Assembly: GCA_025526915.1 (NCBI GenBank)
Contig: JAHLKH010000021.1
Location: 124,001-188,000 of the forward strand
Origin: Entophlyctis helioformis
Taxonomy: Eukaryota > Chytridiomycota > Chytridiomycetes > Chytridiales > Chytriomycetaceae
Length of the DNA: 64,000 nt
Direction of reading: 5' to 3'
This document shows positions 33,817-45,083 of the stretch, piece by piece (position 1 is the stretch's first letter; each line of letters begins with the position of its first letter). The notes beneath the pieces are model-generated. The model searched no databases. It was not told the DNA's origin and worked only from the letters and a program-made list of their open reading frames with translations. Both the position numbers and the translations under genes were made by a program.

Positions 33817-33956
33817 GGTTTGTTGTGACAACCTGCGGGCAAAGCGCACGCCTGCGCTTTGGGTTTATTGTGTGCACGAGCGTGTTGCTGTGCACGGCCG
33901 TGGGGAGGGGAGCGGTGCTGATGGAGGTGGAGGTGCAGCAGATGCGGCCAGATCGC

Positions 33957-36900
33957 CTAGTGTCCCGACTGGAGCATGCCGGCCTGTGCAAGCATGATCT
34001 GCGTGGGCGGGATCTGCAGCTCGTCGTTGATGCGCGCGGCCATGTACTGGCGCAGAAGCGCCTTGAGCTCCTCGTTCTGGTGGCGCACAGAGTGGATCTC
34101 CTGAGACAGCTGCCAGCGGTGCGTGACAATCTCGTTGTGCTTATTCATGGCCAGGTACACCGCCTTGCATCGGGCATGGATCGTCGTGGTGGCAACATGC
34201 ATGTCAGCATCATAGCCCACGCGAGATGTAGTTGGAGGCATGCGACTCACGTTCCAGGTGCGGTACGACTTGTCGTCAATCACATTGGCCATGCGCTCCC
34301 AGTACTCCTTTTGCAGATCGCGCACCTTGGCGCTCGTGTTGTGCGGCTGTTGTGCACGCAGCGTGGTGGCCGGGAATCCTGTTTGGCACATGCACATCCC
34401 CCCATTGCATCCACCAGCCAGTCAATCGCTGTCTTGGACATCGAGCCAGTCGATCCAGCCCCACAACTCACCGTTCAGATCCTTGTCTTCGGCGTCGTAC
34501 GGCGAATCGTGCTGCGGGCTACGAGTGCCAGTCCGTCGGCCGCCACGCGATCCACCGCCAGACCCGCCGGGTCCACTGCTGCTCTCGCGGTTGAGCTCGA
34601 CATACTTGCGGATCGCGCGCACAACCTCGTTGGGGTGGATCAGAATCGTGTTGTCGTCCGTCAGCAGCTGTGCCTTGGACTTGTACGCGTTGGTGCCCGT
34701 CGCCGGCCGTGCTTCGTTGGTCTCGGCCACAAAGTACGATGTCAGCCGCTCAATGTCTTCGACCGTCTCGACACCAAGCGCCTTGAAGATCGAGTCGAGT
34801 TTCATGAGCGACTGCTCGTCGCGGTGCAGTGGCGCCAGGAGCTTCTGCAGCTTGTCTTCCACCTAGTGCGATGGTTCATCCCATGTCCATATCCATGTCC
34901 ACGCGTTAGGCTCTGATCGTCAACTATCACCATTGCATGGATCGGCCATGGCACGCACAAGGAAGCCGGCTTCGTTGCACAGCAGCTCGAGCGTCTTCTT
35001 CATCGTCTTGGAGTGTCCCTTGTGGTCCTGGAACTTGGCGGCAAGCGACTCCTTCTTGTCGCTGTCGCCCTCCACGTTCGACGTCGCCAGCCGGTCCTCC
35101 ATGTTGTCTTCAAACGCCGCCTGCGCATCCTGGATGTTCTTGCTCTCGTCCTCGACCATCTCTTGGAAGAAGGACGGGTCGATGTTGCGGAACAGATCCT
35201 CGCGCGGCGGTGACCAGCGCATGCCGAGCTGCTGCTCGTAGATGATCCGGTCTGCCTGTGACAACCATCGTTGTTGGTGGGTCAGTTGCTTACTGTTTTG
35301 ACATGTGTTGCATCACGGCCGGCAGCCGACGCCATGCTTGCCTGCAGGACTTTGCGCATCAGCTCCCGTGCCTCTTCTTCGTTCATCTTCCAGACCTCCT
35401 GGTACTTTTTGCTGTCGGCCATCTGGAAATGCCTAAACTTCTTTTGCAGCTCCTGCAGTCGGTCACCGCCAACGGCACGTCAGTGCGTGTGCCCCCGTCG
35501 GCCGCCATACCACAGCATGCCAGCCTCACTTTGAATTGCTCAGTCAGATGCTTGTGGTCCTCTGACAACGACATGTTCTCCTGCTGAAATGTGCGCTCCT
35601 GCTTGGCTGCCTTGGCTTTGAGCAGATTCAGATGGTCGGTAAGCCGGTTGATCTTGCGCTTCTGCGCTCCGAGAATCGTGCCGTTCTCCTCTTCGCGTTT
35701 CTTGAGCACCTGAAAGTTGTATTCGAGCTTCTCCGTGTTGAGCTGGTACGTGGCGCGCATCTGCTGGAGCTGCTGCTCAAGCACCTGCACATCCGTCTCG
35801 AGCTTGATCTTGACGAGGTTGTACTCTTCTGCGTCGTGGACTCGGAGCGCTTCCAGCTGCTTGATATGGTCTTCGATGCGGTCGGCTCGCTCATGCATGT
35901 ATTTACTGTGCTCGCGAACATGGATGGTCCCAGTGTCAGTTGAGCATCACCTGCAAGTGCCCTATGGTGACTGTGCGCGCAACTCACGCTTCGTTTTGCC
36001 GGCGCGTCTCAAAGAGCTGCTCAATGTCGCGCACGTTGGCATCAATGAGCTCCGTGCGCTCTTCCACAAACGCCTTTTCGATGTGCTCCAACTCTTCAAC
36101 CAGCGTTCCTTGGAATGTCTTGTACTGCGCTTCCATGCGCTCGAGCAGTTTGTCTGTTGGCGCCATTCGCACCAGACCCGATCAATCATCCATGCCAGCC
36201 GCTGCAAGCCAATGCCGGTGTCTTTTCGCACTGCCTACCAATCTCTTCGGCCTGGCGCTTGAGCTCCTTGACATACTCGTCGTCCTTGGACTTGAGTTCA
36301 GCGACATACTCCCCAATCAGCTTGTTTTTGATCGCCATCAGTGCCGAGCATGCCTCCTTTTGTCTGTTGAGCATCTGCAGAACGACCAAGGCGGTGAGTC
36401 TTTTGTGTATACCGCTTGTCAGCAACCGACACGAGAGCGGTCCCACCTCGTTGAGCTCGTAGGGGCCGCCCAGCTTTGCGATCTTGTCCCACTCGACCAC
36501 AATGTCGTCTTTCATGAGACTCGAATGCGCTTGCTCGTCATGCCGCTTCTTCTTCCACACGTCCACCTTGCGCACTTCCTCTTGTCGCCGCAGACTCTCT
36601 CGCGCAGTGACTCCAACGCGGATGTTGGTCACCAGCTCGTTGCCGCCGGTCTGCCATCGAGCAGGGACAGTCAGTCGCATGCCCAGACTCGTCGAGCATG
36701 AGCCAGCCAAAACGTACCCGCACCGTCTCGATGCGTTTCTGGCTCGCTGCGATCTGCGCTTTGGCCTTGCCAGTCTCTTTCTGCTCTGGCTCGATTTTCT
36801 TGATACGGCGCGTCATGCCATCTATGGCCACCGAGGCAGTCGAACGCGGTCAGCATCAACGCGTTTGGCACACAGACAGGCATGCAAGCAGACAGGCAAG

Positions 36901-37304
36901 CAGGCAAGCAACCCCTGCAGACTACCATCAACGTTCTCGGACGGCTTGGCCTTTGCAAGACGGTTCAACTCGATACGTCCTTTGCGCACAGCGATGCGAG
37001 CCTCGCGACCGCCGTCATTGACTGAACTCGACGGGTTGCCACCGCCGCCCGACGGCCCACTACCGCCGCCGTTGTTATTGCTGCTATTGCTGTTGTTATT
37101 GTTGTTGCTGGTGTTGGTGTTGGATGGGCCAGACCGGCCGCCGCCTGAACCCCCTAGACCCGTATTCCCCGAATCCCCAACACCGCCACTGATACCCTGG
37201 TTGCCAGTGTTGCTGCCCGCGCCGGCGCTGCTGCTGTCGATGCCCTGAGCACCCGCCGCGTTGGAGTCGCCCGACCCACTGCTCTGCTGCCCGTCATCGC
37301 CCAT
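33957..37304 (-). CDS. DRC1: Nexin-dynein regulatory complex subunit 1 (DRC1), flagellar
   Basis: Core coiled-coil scaffold of the nexin-dynein regulatory complex in motile axonemes. From ATG at 37304 an Asn/Gly/Ser-rich head runs to residue 90, then RIELNRLAKAKPSENVDG. About ten exons carry the coiled coil, including KKRHDEQAHSSLMKDDIV, KTFQGTLVEELEHIEKAFVEER and ERADRIEDHIKQLEALRVHD. The conserved core reads YNLVKIKLETDVQVLEQQLQ, LEYNFQVLKKREEEN and INRLTDHLNLLKAKAAKQE. The C-terminal domain has DKSYRTWN, RWQLSQEIHSVRHQNEELK and the hallmark LLRQYMAARINDELQIPPTQ. Conserved segments continue across all introns without visible loss. Presence of DRC1 implies a motile-flagellum lineage, excluding Dikarya and Mucoromycota. 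Confidence 0.93.
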
Positions 37305-37748
37305 CAACGCGGATTTTATGCAAGTTGATGATATCGAGGCAACGTGCAATGACCCTCGCCAGCTGAGATGGAGACTCGAGTTCAGTAGGCGAGGTGGTGA
37401 ACTCCCCCGACACTGCGCCCCGCCTGGCGCCTTTATTTTTGCTGGTCTCTGACCGCCCCACCGGGGGTCTCTTGAAAAACACAATACATTGCAGTCGATC
37501 GGACATGGGAAAGCAGGCCACGACGGCGTTGGCGGAGGCGCAAGCGATAGAGCAAGGGAGATAGGGAGATGGAGAGATAGAGAGATAGGGAGATGGAGAG
37601 ATAGAGAGAGAGAGATGGATGGATAGGGAGAGAGGCACACCGAACGGAACCAGTTGTGCAAGAATCAACGCGTCGGGTGCGACTGGGAGTCGGCCGCGAC
37701 ACGGATCAACTGGTGCGTGCCCACACGATACGAGATGAGTTGATGGCC
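37305..37748. other. Intergenic region with GATAGAGA microsatellite
   Basis: 444 bases upstream of DRC1 and downstream of the Ras-like gene. A purine-rich GATAGAGA/GGGAGAT repeat occupies 37556-37635. The rest probably contains the DRC1 promoter. No credible ORF. Confidence 0.5.
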
Positions 37749-39190
37749 CTACAGGAGCAGACAACCACCCTTTTTCTGTTTGGCGGCCGACTTGGTCTTT
37801 GAATCTGAGGATTTCGTCATCTTTCTGCACTCTCGCACAAGGTCCTGGAACGACTCGGCCACGTTGGTGTTTTCCTGTTGGTGGCGGTGTTGATGTTGAT
37901 GGCGGCGTTGATTGCGTTGTGCAGGCAGTCGGATTGCATCAGTGTTAGGACGGGGGACGGCAACGGGCACGATCGAGGCAGATGCTTGCCTTTGCTGATG
38001 TCAGGAGGAGCGGCACCTTGACTTCTTGACAGTACGTCCGCACGGCATCTATATCCACTTCCACCTGGTCTTGTGGCAGATCCTGTACCCTCATCCGAAC
38101 GTCAATATATCCGCGTTCGCATACATCACGGTTGGATGGCGATGGCAGGTGCAGACAAGGTGGAGGGGGAGGAGCACTCACGCATTTGTTGGCGCAGATG
38201 ACAAACGGCACTTTGCGCGACTCCTTGAGACGGAGGATCTGTTCCCGTAGCTGCTTGACTTCCTCCAGAGACGCCTTGTCGTTGAGCGCAAAGACGAGCA
38301 AGAAGCCTTTGCCGTCCTTGAGGTGTTGGTCGCGCAGTGCCTTGTATTCGTGCTGCATTCATCGCACCGTGCGTGCATGGTTGGTTGGCGGGGGAGGGCC
38401 GGATCGCGCCATCATCATGCATCCCCAGAGCGGCGTTGAAAGGTCAGCGCCATGGCCGCACGGCCCATACAGCAAGATGCACGGGCCACGCACCTGACCG
38501 GCGGTATCAATAATGTATGCCGTGCAAACTGCGTTATCCACTGTGACGTTCTTTCTGTAGTTTTCCTCTGCAGACACGCCAGCCCCACGCGAGTCCACGC
38601 CAATGCATGCATCGTGTATCAGTCACAGTCACAACCGTCGTCAGACGCCATGCCTCGAGACGGCCTGCCCCAACGCACCTATCGTTGGATCATACTCGTT
38701 TGTGAACTCGTCCTTGAGGAACCGCACGGTCAGACACGATTTGCCGACACCGCCCGATCCGACCACCACCTGTTGTCATCCACCGCCGACCGTCGCACAC
38801 AGACCAGTCGCCCACAGTCGCCCACGTTGTCCCAGATGCACAAGATGCACATGCACGGGAGAGTGTGCGCACACGCATCGATGGCAAGCACCGCAAGCCG
38901 CGTTTGCGCGAGTCATATCCATTGTTGTTGTGAACGAGATGAGCCAAGGCGGCCACGGCACGATATCAGCCAAGTGTCAGCGCAGTGCAAACGGGAGGCG
39001 GAAGGGGTGGAGGGTGGAGGGTGGAAGGGGGAAGATGCGAGATCAGCCATTGCAGAGCAGGCTGTTGGCGGTATCGAACACGCTCGGTGTGCGGGCTCGG
39101 TGGGGCGGCACAGACGAGCGGGGCGGTGGCCGAGCAGGACAGACGTACCAGTTGGTGAAACTCGCCCTGGCCAGGCTCAATTCGCGACAT
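37749..39190 (-). CDS. Ras-family small GTPase
   Basis: Six short exons. Exon 1 (39190 leftward) is [14 protein letters not shown]. The P-loop is [18 protein letters not shown]; switch I is NEYDPTI|EENYRK across an intron at about 38680; switch II begins IIDTAGQ. NKCDLPQDQ (NKxD motif) is formed by joining 38180 to about 38080, and LLLTSAK is the SAK motif. The last exon ends [10 protein letters not shown], a CaaX box whose terminal Leu predicts geranylgeranylation, preceded by a polybasic stretch. Gly12, Thr35-equivalent and Gln61 are present, so it should cycle GTP. Switch I differs from Ras and Rap (EDSY becomes EENY), so assignment to a subfamily is open; the CLLL end recalls Rap/Rsr1. 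The intron 37875-37989 has a GC donor (GCAAGC). The RasGEF at 8.7-13.4 kb is a possible activator only by family logic. Confidence 0.88.
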
Positions 39191-39457
39191 GTCGTTTGCT
39201 GATGCTGCGAGATGCTGATGGCTACTGGCTGGCTGCTGATGATGCTCCTCCTCTTGCTGCTGCTGCTGCTGCTGCTGCTGATCTTGCTAATGCTGCTACT
39301 GCCGCTAAAGACGACGGATGCGCGGGGATATGGCTGCTCATCGCAGAGACGCAGGGTCAGTACGCCTCAGATCTCTGCCCGCGAGGTGCCGCGGAGTATC
39401 TTCACCTCGATTGGTATGACTGGATGCCAAACGAGATTTGGGGGGAGAGACCGAATG

Positions 39458-41843
39458 TCACAATTGTTCATTTTGGCTGTGGGGCTGCTGCATTTGCAGA
39501 TGGCCTGCATGCGGTGGCATGCCAGGAAAGACGAGGCCGCCCGAGCCGACAGCCGCCATGGCAGCAAGCACAAGCACGGCCGTCGCAGCAACGACAATGA
39601 CAATCACGAGCATGGCCAACGCGCCACCAATGAACAGCGCGAGTGGGCCATAGCTGCTCCACAGACCCGCAAGACCGGCATGGCGTCGATCTCCATCGCG
39701 TCGCGCCGTGTCGTCTGCGTCGGGTGGACGCAGCGTCGCCTTGGATGCAAACATGTCTGCGATGCCGCCAAGGTCGAGATCGCCCGTGCCAGAGACGCGA
39801 CTCTCGCCGAGCCGACTTGGGCTGCCGTGGTGTTGCTGGTCTGGGTATGGCTGGGCGGAGTGGCTGTGGCCACCGAGCAAGGAGAGTCCGTTCAATGGCG
39901 AGCCGGAGGGCGAAACGGGCAGATTCCGCTCAGGCGACAGCGACGACGAAAACAGAGACCCAGAAAGCCGGTCTACAGACGCAGCCGTCGCTGATGGAGA
40001 TGGCGGTAACGGTGCATGTGGCTGCGGCTGTTGCTGTTGCTGTTGCTGGGCTTTAGGTGGCCGTATACGCGGACCGCGAGGCTCCAGGTACCAAGGCACG
40101 GGAAGGGTCGGCGCGGGCACAGCAAACAGCCCTTTGGCTGGCGTCGATGGCAGCGCTCCAGACGGCTCCCAGTCCATTGGCGACTCTTGAGATGCACCGG
40201 CCGCATTGCCTTGGTCAGACGGTCGATGCATCGCACTGTTTCCGCCAAGGAGCGATCGCCAAGACGTTGCCGATGCGTCTGGGCTGATGAACAGACTGTC
40301 GAGATCGCCGTCAAGATGCGCTTCGGCCTGCTGCATGGATGCCTTTGACTTGAGATAGGGCCGTTCTGGGTTGAGTATCGCTGGCTGCTGCTGCTGCTGC
40401 TGCTGTTTCTGGTGTGCGTCTTTGGCAGGAGATGCCTGCATGCCAGACGGACGTTGCAGACGCACTCGCCGGATATCAGGATCGAGCAGCCGGATCGCCC
40501 ATCGCGCTCTGAGCCAGCGCGTCATGGCCTGCAACGGGGCGACAGCCAGAACAAAGCAGCCTCGTTGGAACAGTGTGATGGTGCTGGTGGCTCGAGTGCA
40601 CGAATGAACGTCGGTCACGTCTATGCCAATGTGTCGGAGGAAAGCGAGCCGCTCTGCAGTCCATGCGATGAGACCAAGATGCGAATGTGCGCACGCGACG
40701 CGCACTGCTGTGCCTGCTAATGCAGCCATCTGGCCAGACACGCTTGTAAGCATTGACCGTCCAGTCCATCCAAGCAAGGCTGGAATGCTTACCCATAGCA
40801 GTCCAATGAGCAGAGCATCCCAGGATGCCCGCGTATACAGAGACGAACAGCGGCGGCGCGTCCGTCCAAGGGCGAGTGGCTGCACAGACGGCCGGCTTGT
40901 CAGCCAGATCCACAGGCACGCACAAACGGGTGCAGCCCACAGCAGCACCAGCGGTCTGTCCATGTGCACTCGATCCGTCCGGCCAGCTCTTCCAGCCCGT
41001 TATCGTGCCCAGATCGCAGCCCTGCAGCCGCTAGCAGGAGACCGACGGCGACGACAACAGCGGCAACACCTCTCGTCCATCGTGACCGCCGCCTTGCACT
41101 TCCGTCTTGTGTGTCTGGCACCAGCAGCCACGCTGTCTTGTCCAGTGTTCGCGCTGCAGACGACGACACTTCAGATGGTCCACGTCCCATGCAGGCGAGA
41201 CCGCTCGTCTGACACGGTCCATCTGCTCGCGCACATGCGGCGCGCAAAGGGTGCACACAAGCGGGTACCGTGCCTCCAGCGACTCTTTGTAATCGCGATA
41301 CGCGGCCTGCCACTCGTCGCCGTCCTCGTCCTCGTCCTGCTCCATCATCACCTGGTGGGTCAGCATCTGTCCATCTGTCCTCACCCGCACCGCACCGCAC
41401 TGCACCACACGAGTGGCGATGCCTGCACTTACAGGGACATCGTAGTCGCGCAGAATGTCGTTGACGAGCTGCTGGTTGCGTTGGCAGGTGTCGCAGAACA
41501 GCTGCTGGCGGGGTGTGGTGGCCGTGGTGGATGGAGAGAACGAGCTGCTGCGGGCATACGAGGGATCGGCCGGCACGCCTGCAGGACCAACAATGTCGCC
41601 GTGGGCATCGTAGGCATTCACGCTCCCGCACTCGTCGCAGGTCCACTCATCGGCAGGTGTGTGGCCAGTGCTGTTCCTTGTGCTGCTGCCGGTGCCGCAG
41701 TAGAAGCAGGCGGCGTGCGACTGCTGTGCTTCCTGCTGCTTCTGCTGCTCGTGTCGTCGTCGTCTGCTTGTGAGCACGCCGATGCCGCCTGCCGCACCAG
41801 CCAGCGCAGCGGCAGCAGCCAACACAAGCGCACCGCTCGACAT
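39458..41843 (-). CDS. Inner nuclear membrane protein Ima1 (TMEM201/SAMP1-like)
   Basis: Links heterochromatin and the nuclear envelope. The start MSSGALVLAAAAALAG at 41843 is a hydrophobic anchor, followed by the Ima1 N-terminal zinc-binding domain: HAACFYCGTGS, DEWTCDECGSVNAYD, GDIVGPAG, FCDTCQRNQQLVNDILRDYD and, after an intron (about 41353-41432), YPLVCTLCAPHVREQ and WDVDHLKC. Four further hydrophobic segments follow (GVAAVVVAVGLLLAAAG, PLVLLWAAPVCACLWIWL, ALLIGLLWVSIPALLGW, LFQRGCFVLAVAPLQAM), then a Ser/Pro/Gln-rich nucleoplasmic or cytosolic region and a final anchor (PLALFIGGALAMLVIVIVV). Frames change near 41150 and near 40970, where one-base indels would restore a single protein. 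The Cys pairs (CxxC four times) are intact. Confidence 0.82.
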
Positions 41844-41981
41844 GAACGCCAGCGAAACCGTTCGTTGCGCAAGATCACCAACACGGCAGCTTGACAACAA
41901 CAATGCAGACGGGGCTTTCATTCGGGCATGCAACGCGGAGGGATCAGACAGCGAGGCAGACGGCGCGGCCAATGGGCACCG

Positions 41982-43629
41982 CTACTCGTCGTCCTCAGAC
42001 TCGTCGTCGTCATCGGCGCCAGCAGCAGCGGGCTTCTTGCCGTCGTCGCCGTCTTCGCCGTCCTCGTCCTCGTCCTCGTCGCCCGAGATCTCGGCGTTCT
42101 CCCGCTCCATCTTGGCCATGAGCTGTGCGAGCTCGGCATCGTCCGTCTCGCTGACGGCGCGCGGCTTCATCTTGACCACCAGGCTGCCGCTGGCCGCCTT
42201 GATCGACTCTTCAATCTTGACAATCGCGCGCTCCAGCGTCGCGATGCCCGCTGCCTTTTCCGTCGAGTTTGTGACCATGACGTACAGGGGCGGTGCAACA
42301 AGCTTGATCTGTGGTTGGTGGTGTGGTGTGCCGTTGCCAGAGTCCAGAGCCCGTCAGATCCATAGCGGCAGGCACGGCGTTATCAAGGGCAAGCCCGTCT
42401 CACCTTGATGGGCACCTCGGCAGTGGAGCATGCCTCGCCAGCAAGCAGCGCAGCCTTGATCGCGTCGATGCCATCGTAGCCAAAGCACGTGCACTCGATA
42501 TCTGTGGTGGCATGGCCATTCCAAGCAGTCTGTCAGCCGCACAGTCGCACGCAGGGGGAATGCGACGCGAGCAGACTCTTACCAGCACGGATCTTGATGG
42601 CCTGGGGCGTCAACCTCCGGCGGATGTTGGACACGAGCTCGTTCTTGACGCTCTCGTCCAGGTTGAACGGGTTGAGGACCTTGTCGGGCTCGCTTTCGAC
42701 GCGGGTGCACAGCGTGCAACGAGTTAGGGATGCCAGCTGGACAGATAAACAGCGGCCAGCGACACACTCACGTGAGGGCAATCTTGAAGGCCTCGTAGGC
42801 GTGGCCGTACTTGTCGTACAGCGGCCAGCCAAACTGGGAATAGAGGTCCTCGAGGTTGAGTGACAGCTTCTCGGCGACGTGGCGCATGATGCTGTGGACC
42901 TGATCGCATGCAATCCCAGCCCATGCGTGGCATGGCGCACAAGAAAACAGTCAGAGCGTGCAGATTAGCGATACAGAAAGAGGGCGTCACATACAGCCTT
43001 GGACTTGTTGTAGCGCTCCTCGCACTTGGCCACATCCTCGGCCGAGACTCTTCTCTTGGACAGATCAATGTATCCTGCAGCAACAGCAACAATAGCAGCA
43101 GCAGCAGCAGCAGCAGCAGTGATGTGGATGACGGCAGTGATGAGCACACTGGCGCAGTCAGGCACACGGGAAGCACAGCAACGCAACGCAACGCACCCTT
43201 CTCCTTGTCGACACGCATGACGACGACGACCTCGTTGCGGCCCACGCGGATGAGCTTCTGGATGGAGCGGATGCGGCGGCGCGACAGCTCGGACAGCAGG
43301 ATCATGCCCTCGATGTTGTTGTACTCGAGCAGGTGCACGTAGGCACCCATCTCGGCGATTTGGCGCACGTTGACCATGACCAGCGACTCGACCTCAGGGA
43401 AGCGGTTCGAGTACATGCGGCACATGAGGCGCGACTGCAGGGCGGCGGCGGCGGCCGTGGCGGCGGGGGTGGCGGCCGCGGTGGCGGCAGCAGCGGCGAG
43501 GGCGTGGGCCTCTTGCTCCTGCGGCGTCAGGTGGAAGGCCGGGTTCTGGACGGCGGTCTGGCCGGCCGGGATCACGACCGTCTCGACCTGGTCGTCCTCG
43601 TCGCCAGAAGAAGGGTAGTCGGAGGGCAT
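41982..43629 (-). CDS. SUI2: Translation initiation factor eIF2 subunit alpha
   Basis: Alpha subunit of the eIF2 complex that brings Met-tRNAi to the ribosome; its phosphorylation shuts down initiation. The S1 domain reads [23 protein letters not shown]... and carries the kinase target [11 protein letters not shown] (Ser51 equivalent) before [59 protein letters not shown] and [12 protein letters not shown] follow, then [16 protein letters not shown] and an acidic tail ending ESEDDE. About six exons, all GT-AG. The ATG at 43629 adds about 65 residues before the usual start ([19 protein letters not shown], then an Ala-rich run). A shorter start at the internal Met in LMCRMYSN is possible. The acidic tail is typical of the family. 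Confidence 0.95.
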
Positions 43630-43834
43630 GGCTGGCTGCGGGTGTGTGTGTGCCTGTCTGTCTGTCGCAGGGTCGCAGGCGAGGGTTAGGGCGGTGCAGC
43701 GCAGCGCAGGCAGCGTCAGTACGGCCTGTGCTTGTGCAGGCAGCAGCTAGGCAGCAAGCAAGGCAGCAGCCGCTGATTCCCACCCACAAGTTGGACTTGA
43801 CGCAAAAAACTCGTTTGCCGCAGTTGCCGCCGTT

Positions 43835-45016
43835 ATGTCGCTTGGAGGCGGCTCTCGCGCTGCTGCGGCTCCTGCTCCGTCTGCGTATCCCGCCAACGCT
43901 GCCCGCTCGGGCTCGGGCATGGGCTCGGGCTCGGCATACGAGCGACGTGCGAGTGCACTGGAGCCCGTCGACGAGGATGGCGAGGACTACTGGGACCTGG
44001 ACACGCTCGTGGCCAACCAGACGGTTCGTGTGTTGGCGCTGTATCTGTCCGTATGTCCGTATCTGTCTGTCTGGCATGTCCGACTGACCTTGTCCGTCGC
44101 CAGAGCGTGCGGTGCCAGTTCAACGTGCCCGTGCATGGCTACGCATTCCTGGCCGGAAACGGCGCTGGCAGACACGACACGCTGGTACGCTGCATGCCCT
44201 ACCCTGTCTTGCCTGTCCATCCCGTCCTTCCATGCTGACGCGGCTGTGCACAGCTGCCGGCCTTGTCGCTCATCGAGCTGCCCTTCTGGCTCGCAAAGCC
44301 TCTCGCTGCAAGGCAAGCTTCCCGCGCCTCGCGTGTCTGGCCACGCTGACAACGCTACTGACGTGACATGACTTGCATTGCGCCAACAGCCAGATCGTCG
44401 CTGTCGACGTGCCCTCGTGCCTCGGATCGGCCGTGCAGGACGATCTCACGGCGTCGCCGGAATCCATCAACTTGTCCAGCCACTGCCCGCACTTTTTCCG
44501 GTTCGCCACCAGCATCTTTGAGTCCATGTACGCACGCTTCCTGTGTTTTCCATCCGCCTGCCTGCTTGTCTGTCTGCCTGCCTGCATGGATCGCTGCTTA
44601 CCGTTGTGTCCGACAGGGAGCTGGAGGCAAAGATTCCCAAACTGGTCGCAGATGTAAGGCGTGCAGCCGTGTGCTGTCGGTCTGTCGAGGGCTGGAACTG
44701 TGTGCTGACAGCGCGTGTGGTCGACAGTCGTTCAAGGCACGACTGAGGCTGGTGAGCAACTACACACAGACATCGCGTCTGCGGACAGATCTGTCGTCGT
44801 TTATCCGGTCCATGGACTCGACCGAACAGCATCGTGAGTAGTTTCACAGCGCTTGGCCACATCCTGCTGCCACTGCTGCCACTGCTGACTGTTGAATGCG
44901 CAGTGTACGAGATTGGCCTCGAGTCGGCACAGGAGCTCGAGGCGTGGAAACACAAGGGCCGTGCACGTCGCGGAAGAGACACCAGCCATCAGCTCAAGCG
45001 ACGACGGCTTGGGTGA
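43835..45016 (+). CDS. PSF3: GINS complex subunit Psf3
   Basis: Component of the CMG replicative helicase. Begins MSLGGGSRAAAAPAPSAY with a disordered head, then the Psf3 N-terminal B-domain: DYWDLDTLVANQT, SVRCQFNVPVHGYAFL and LIELPFWLAKPLA. The helical A-domain follows: LTASPESINLSSHCPHFFRFATSIFESM, then ELEAKIPKLV, SFKARLRLVSNYTQTS and SFIRSMDSTEQH, ending with a basic tail (SHQLKRRRLG). Six or seven exons with introns of 60-100 bases. The segment between LAKPL and QIVAVDVP is less clear and may hide one more intron. An AATAAA sits at 45063-45068 just past the stop. Convergent with the C1orf131-like gene. Confidence 0.85.
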
Positions 45017-45083
45017 CTCGGGAGGGCAAGAGACCTGGCAAGAGATGAGGGGAGTGCACGACAATAAAAGAGCTGCGGATTCA

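Noticed and set aside
37556..37640. GATAGAGA repeat considered as a CRISPR-like or telomeric array
   Set aside because: No spacers and no telomere unit; a simple purine microsatellite.
39240..39300. CTG repeat read as a leucine-rich membrane protein
   Set aside because: The frame is a trinucleotide repeat between the Ras-like start and the Ima1 stop, with no continuation.
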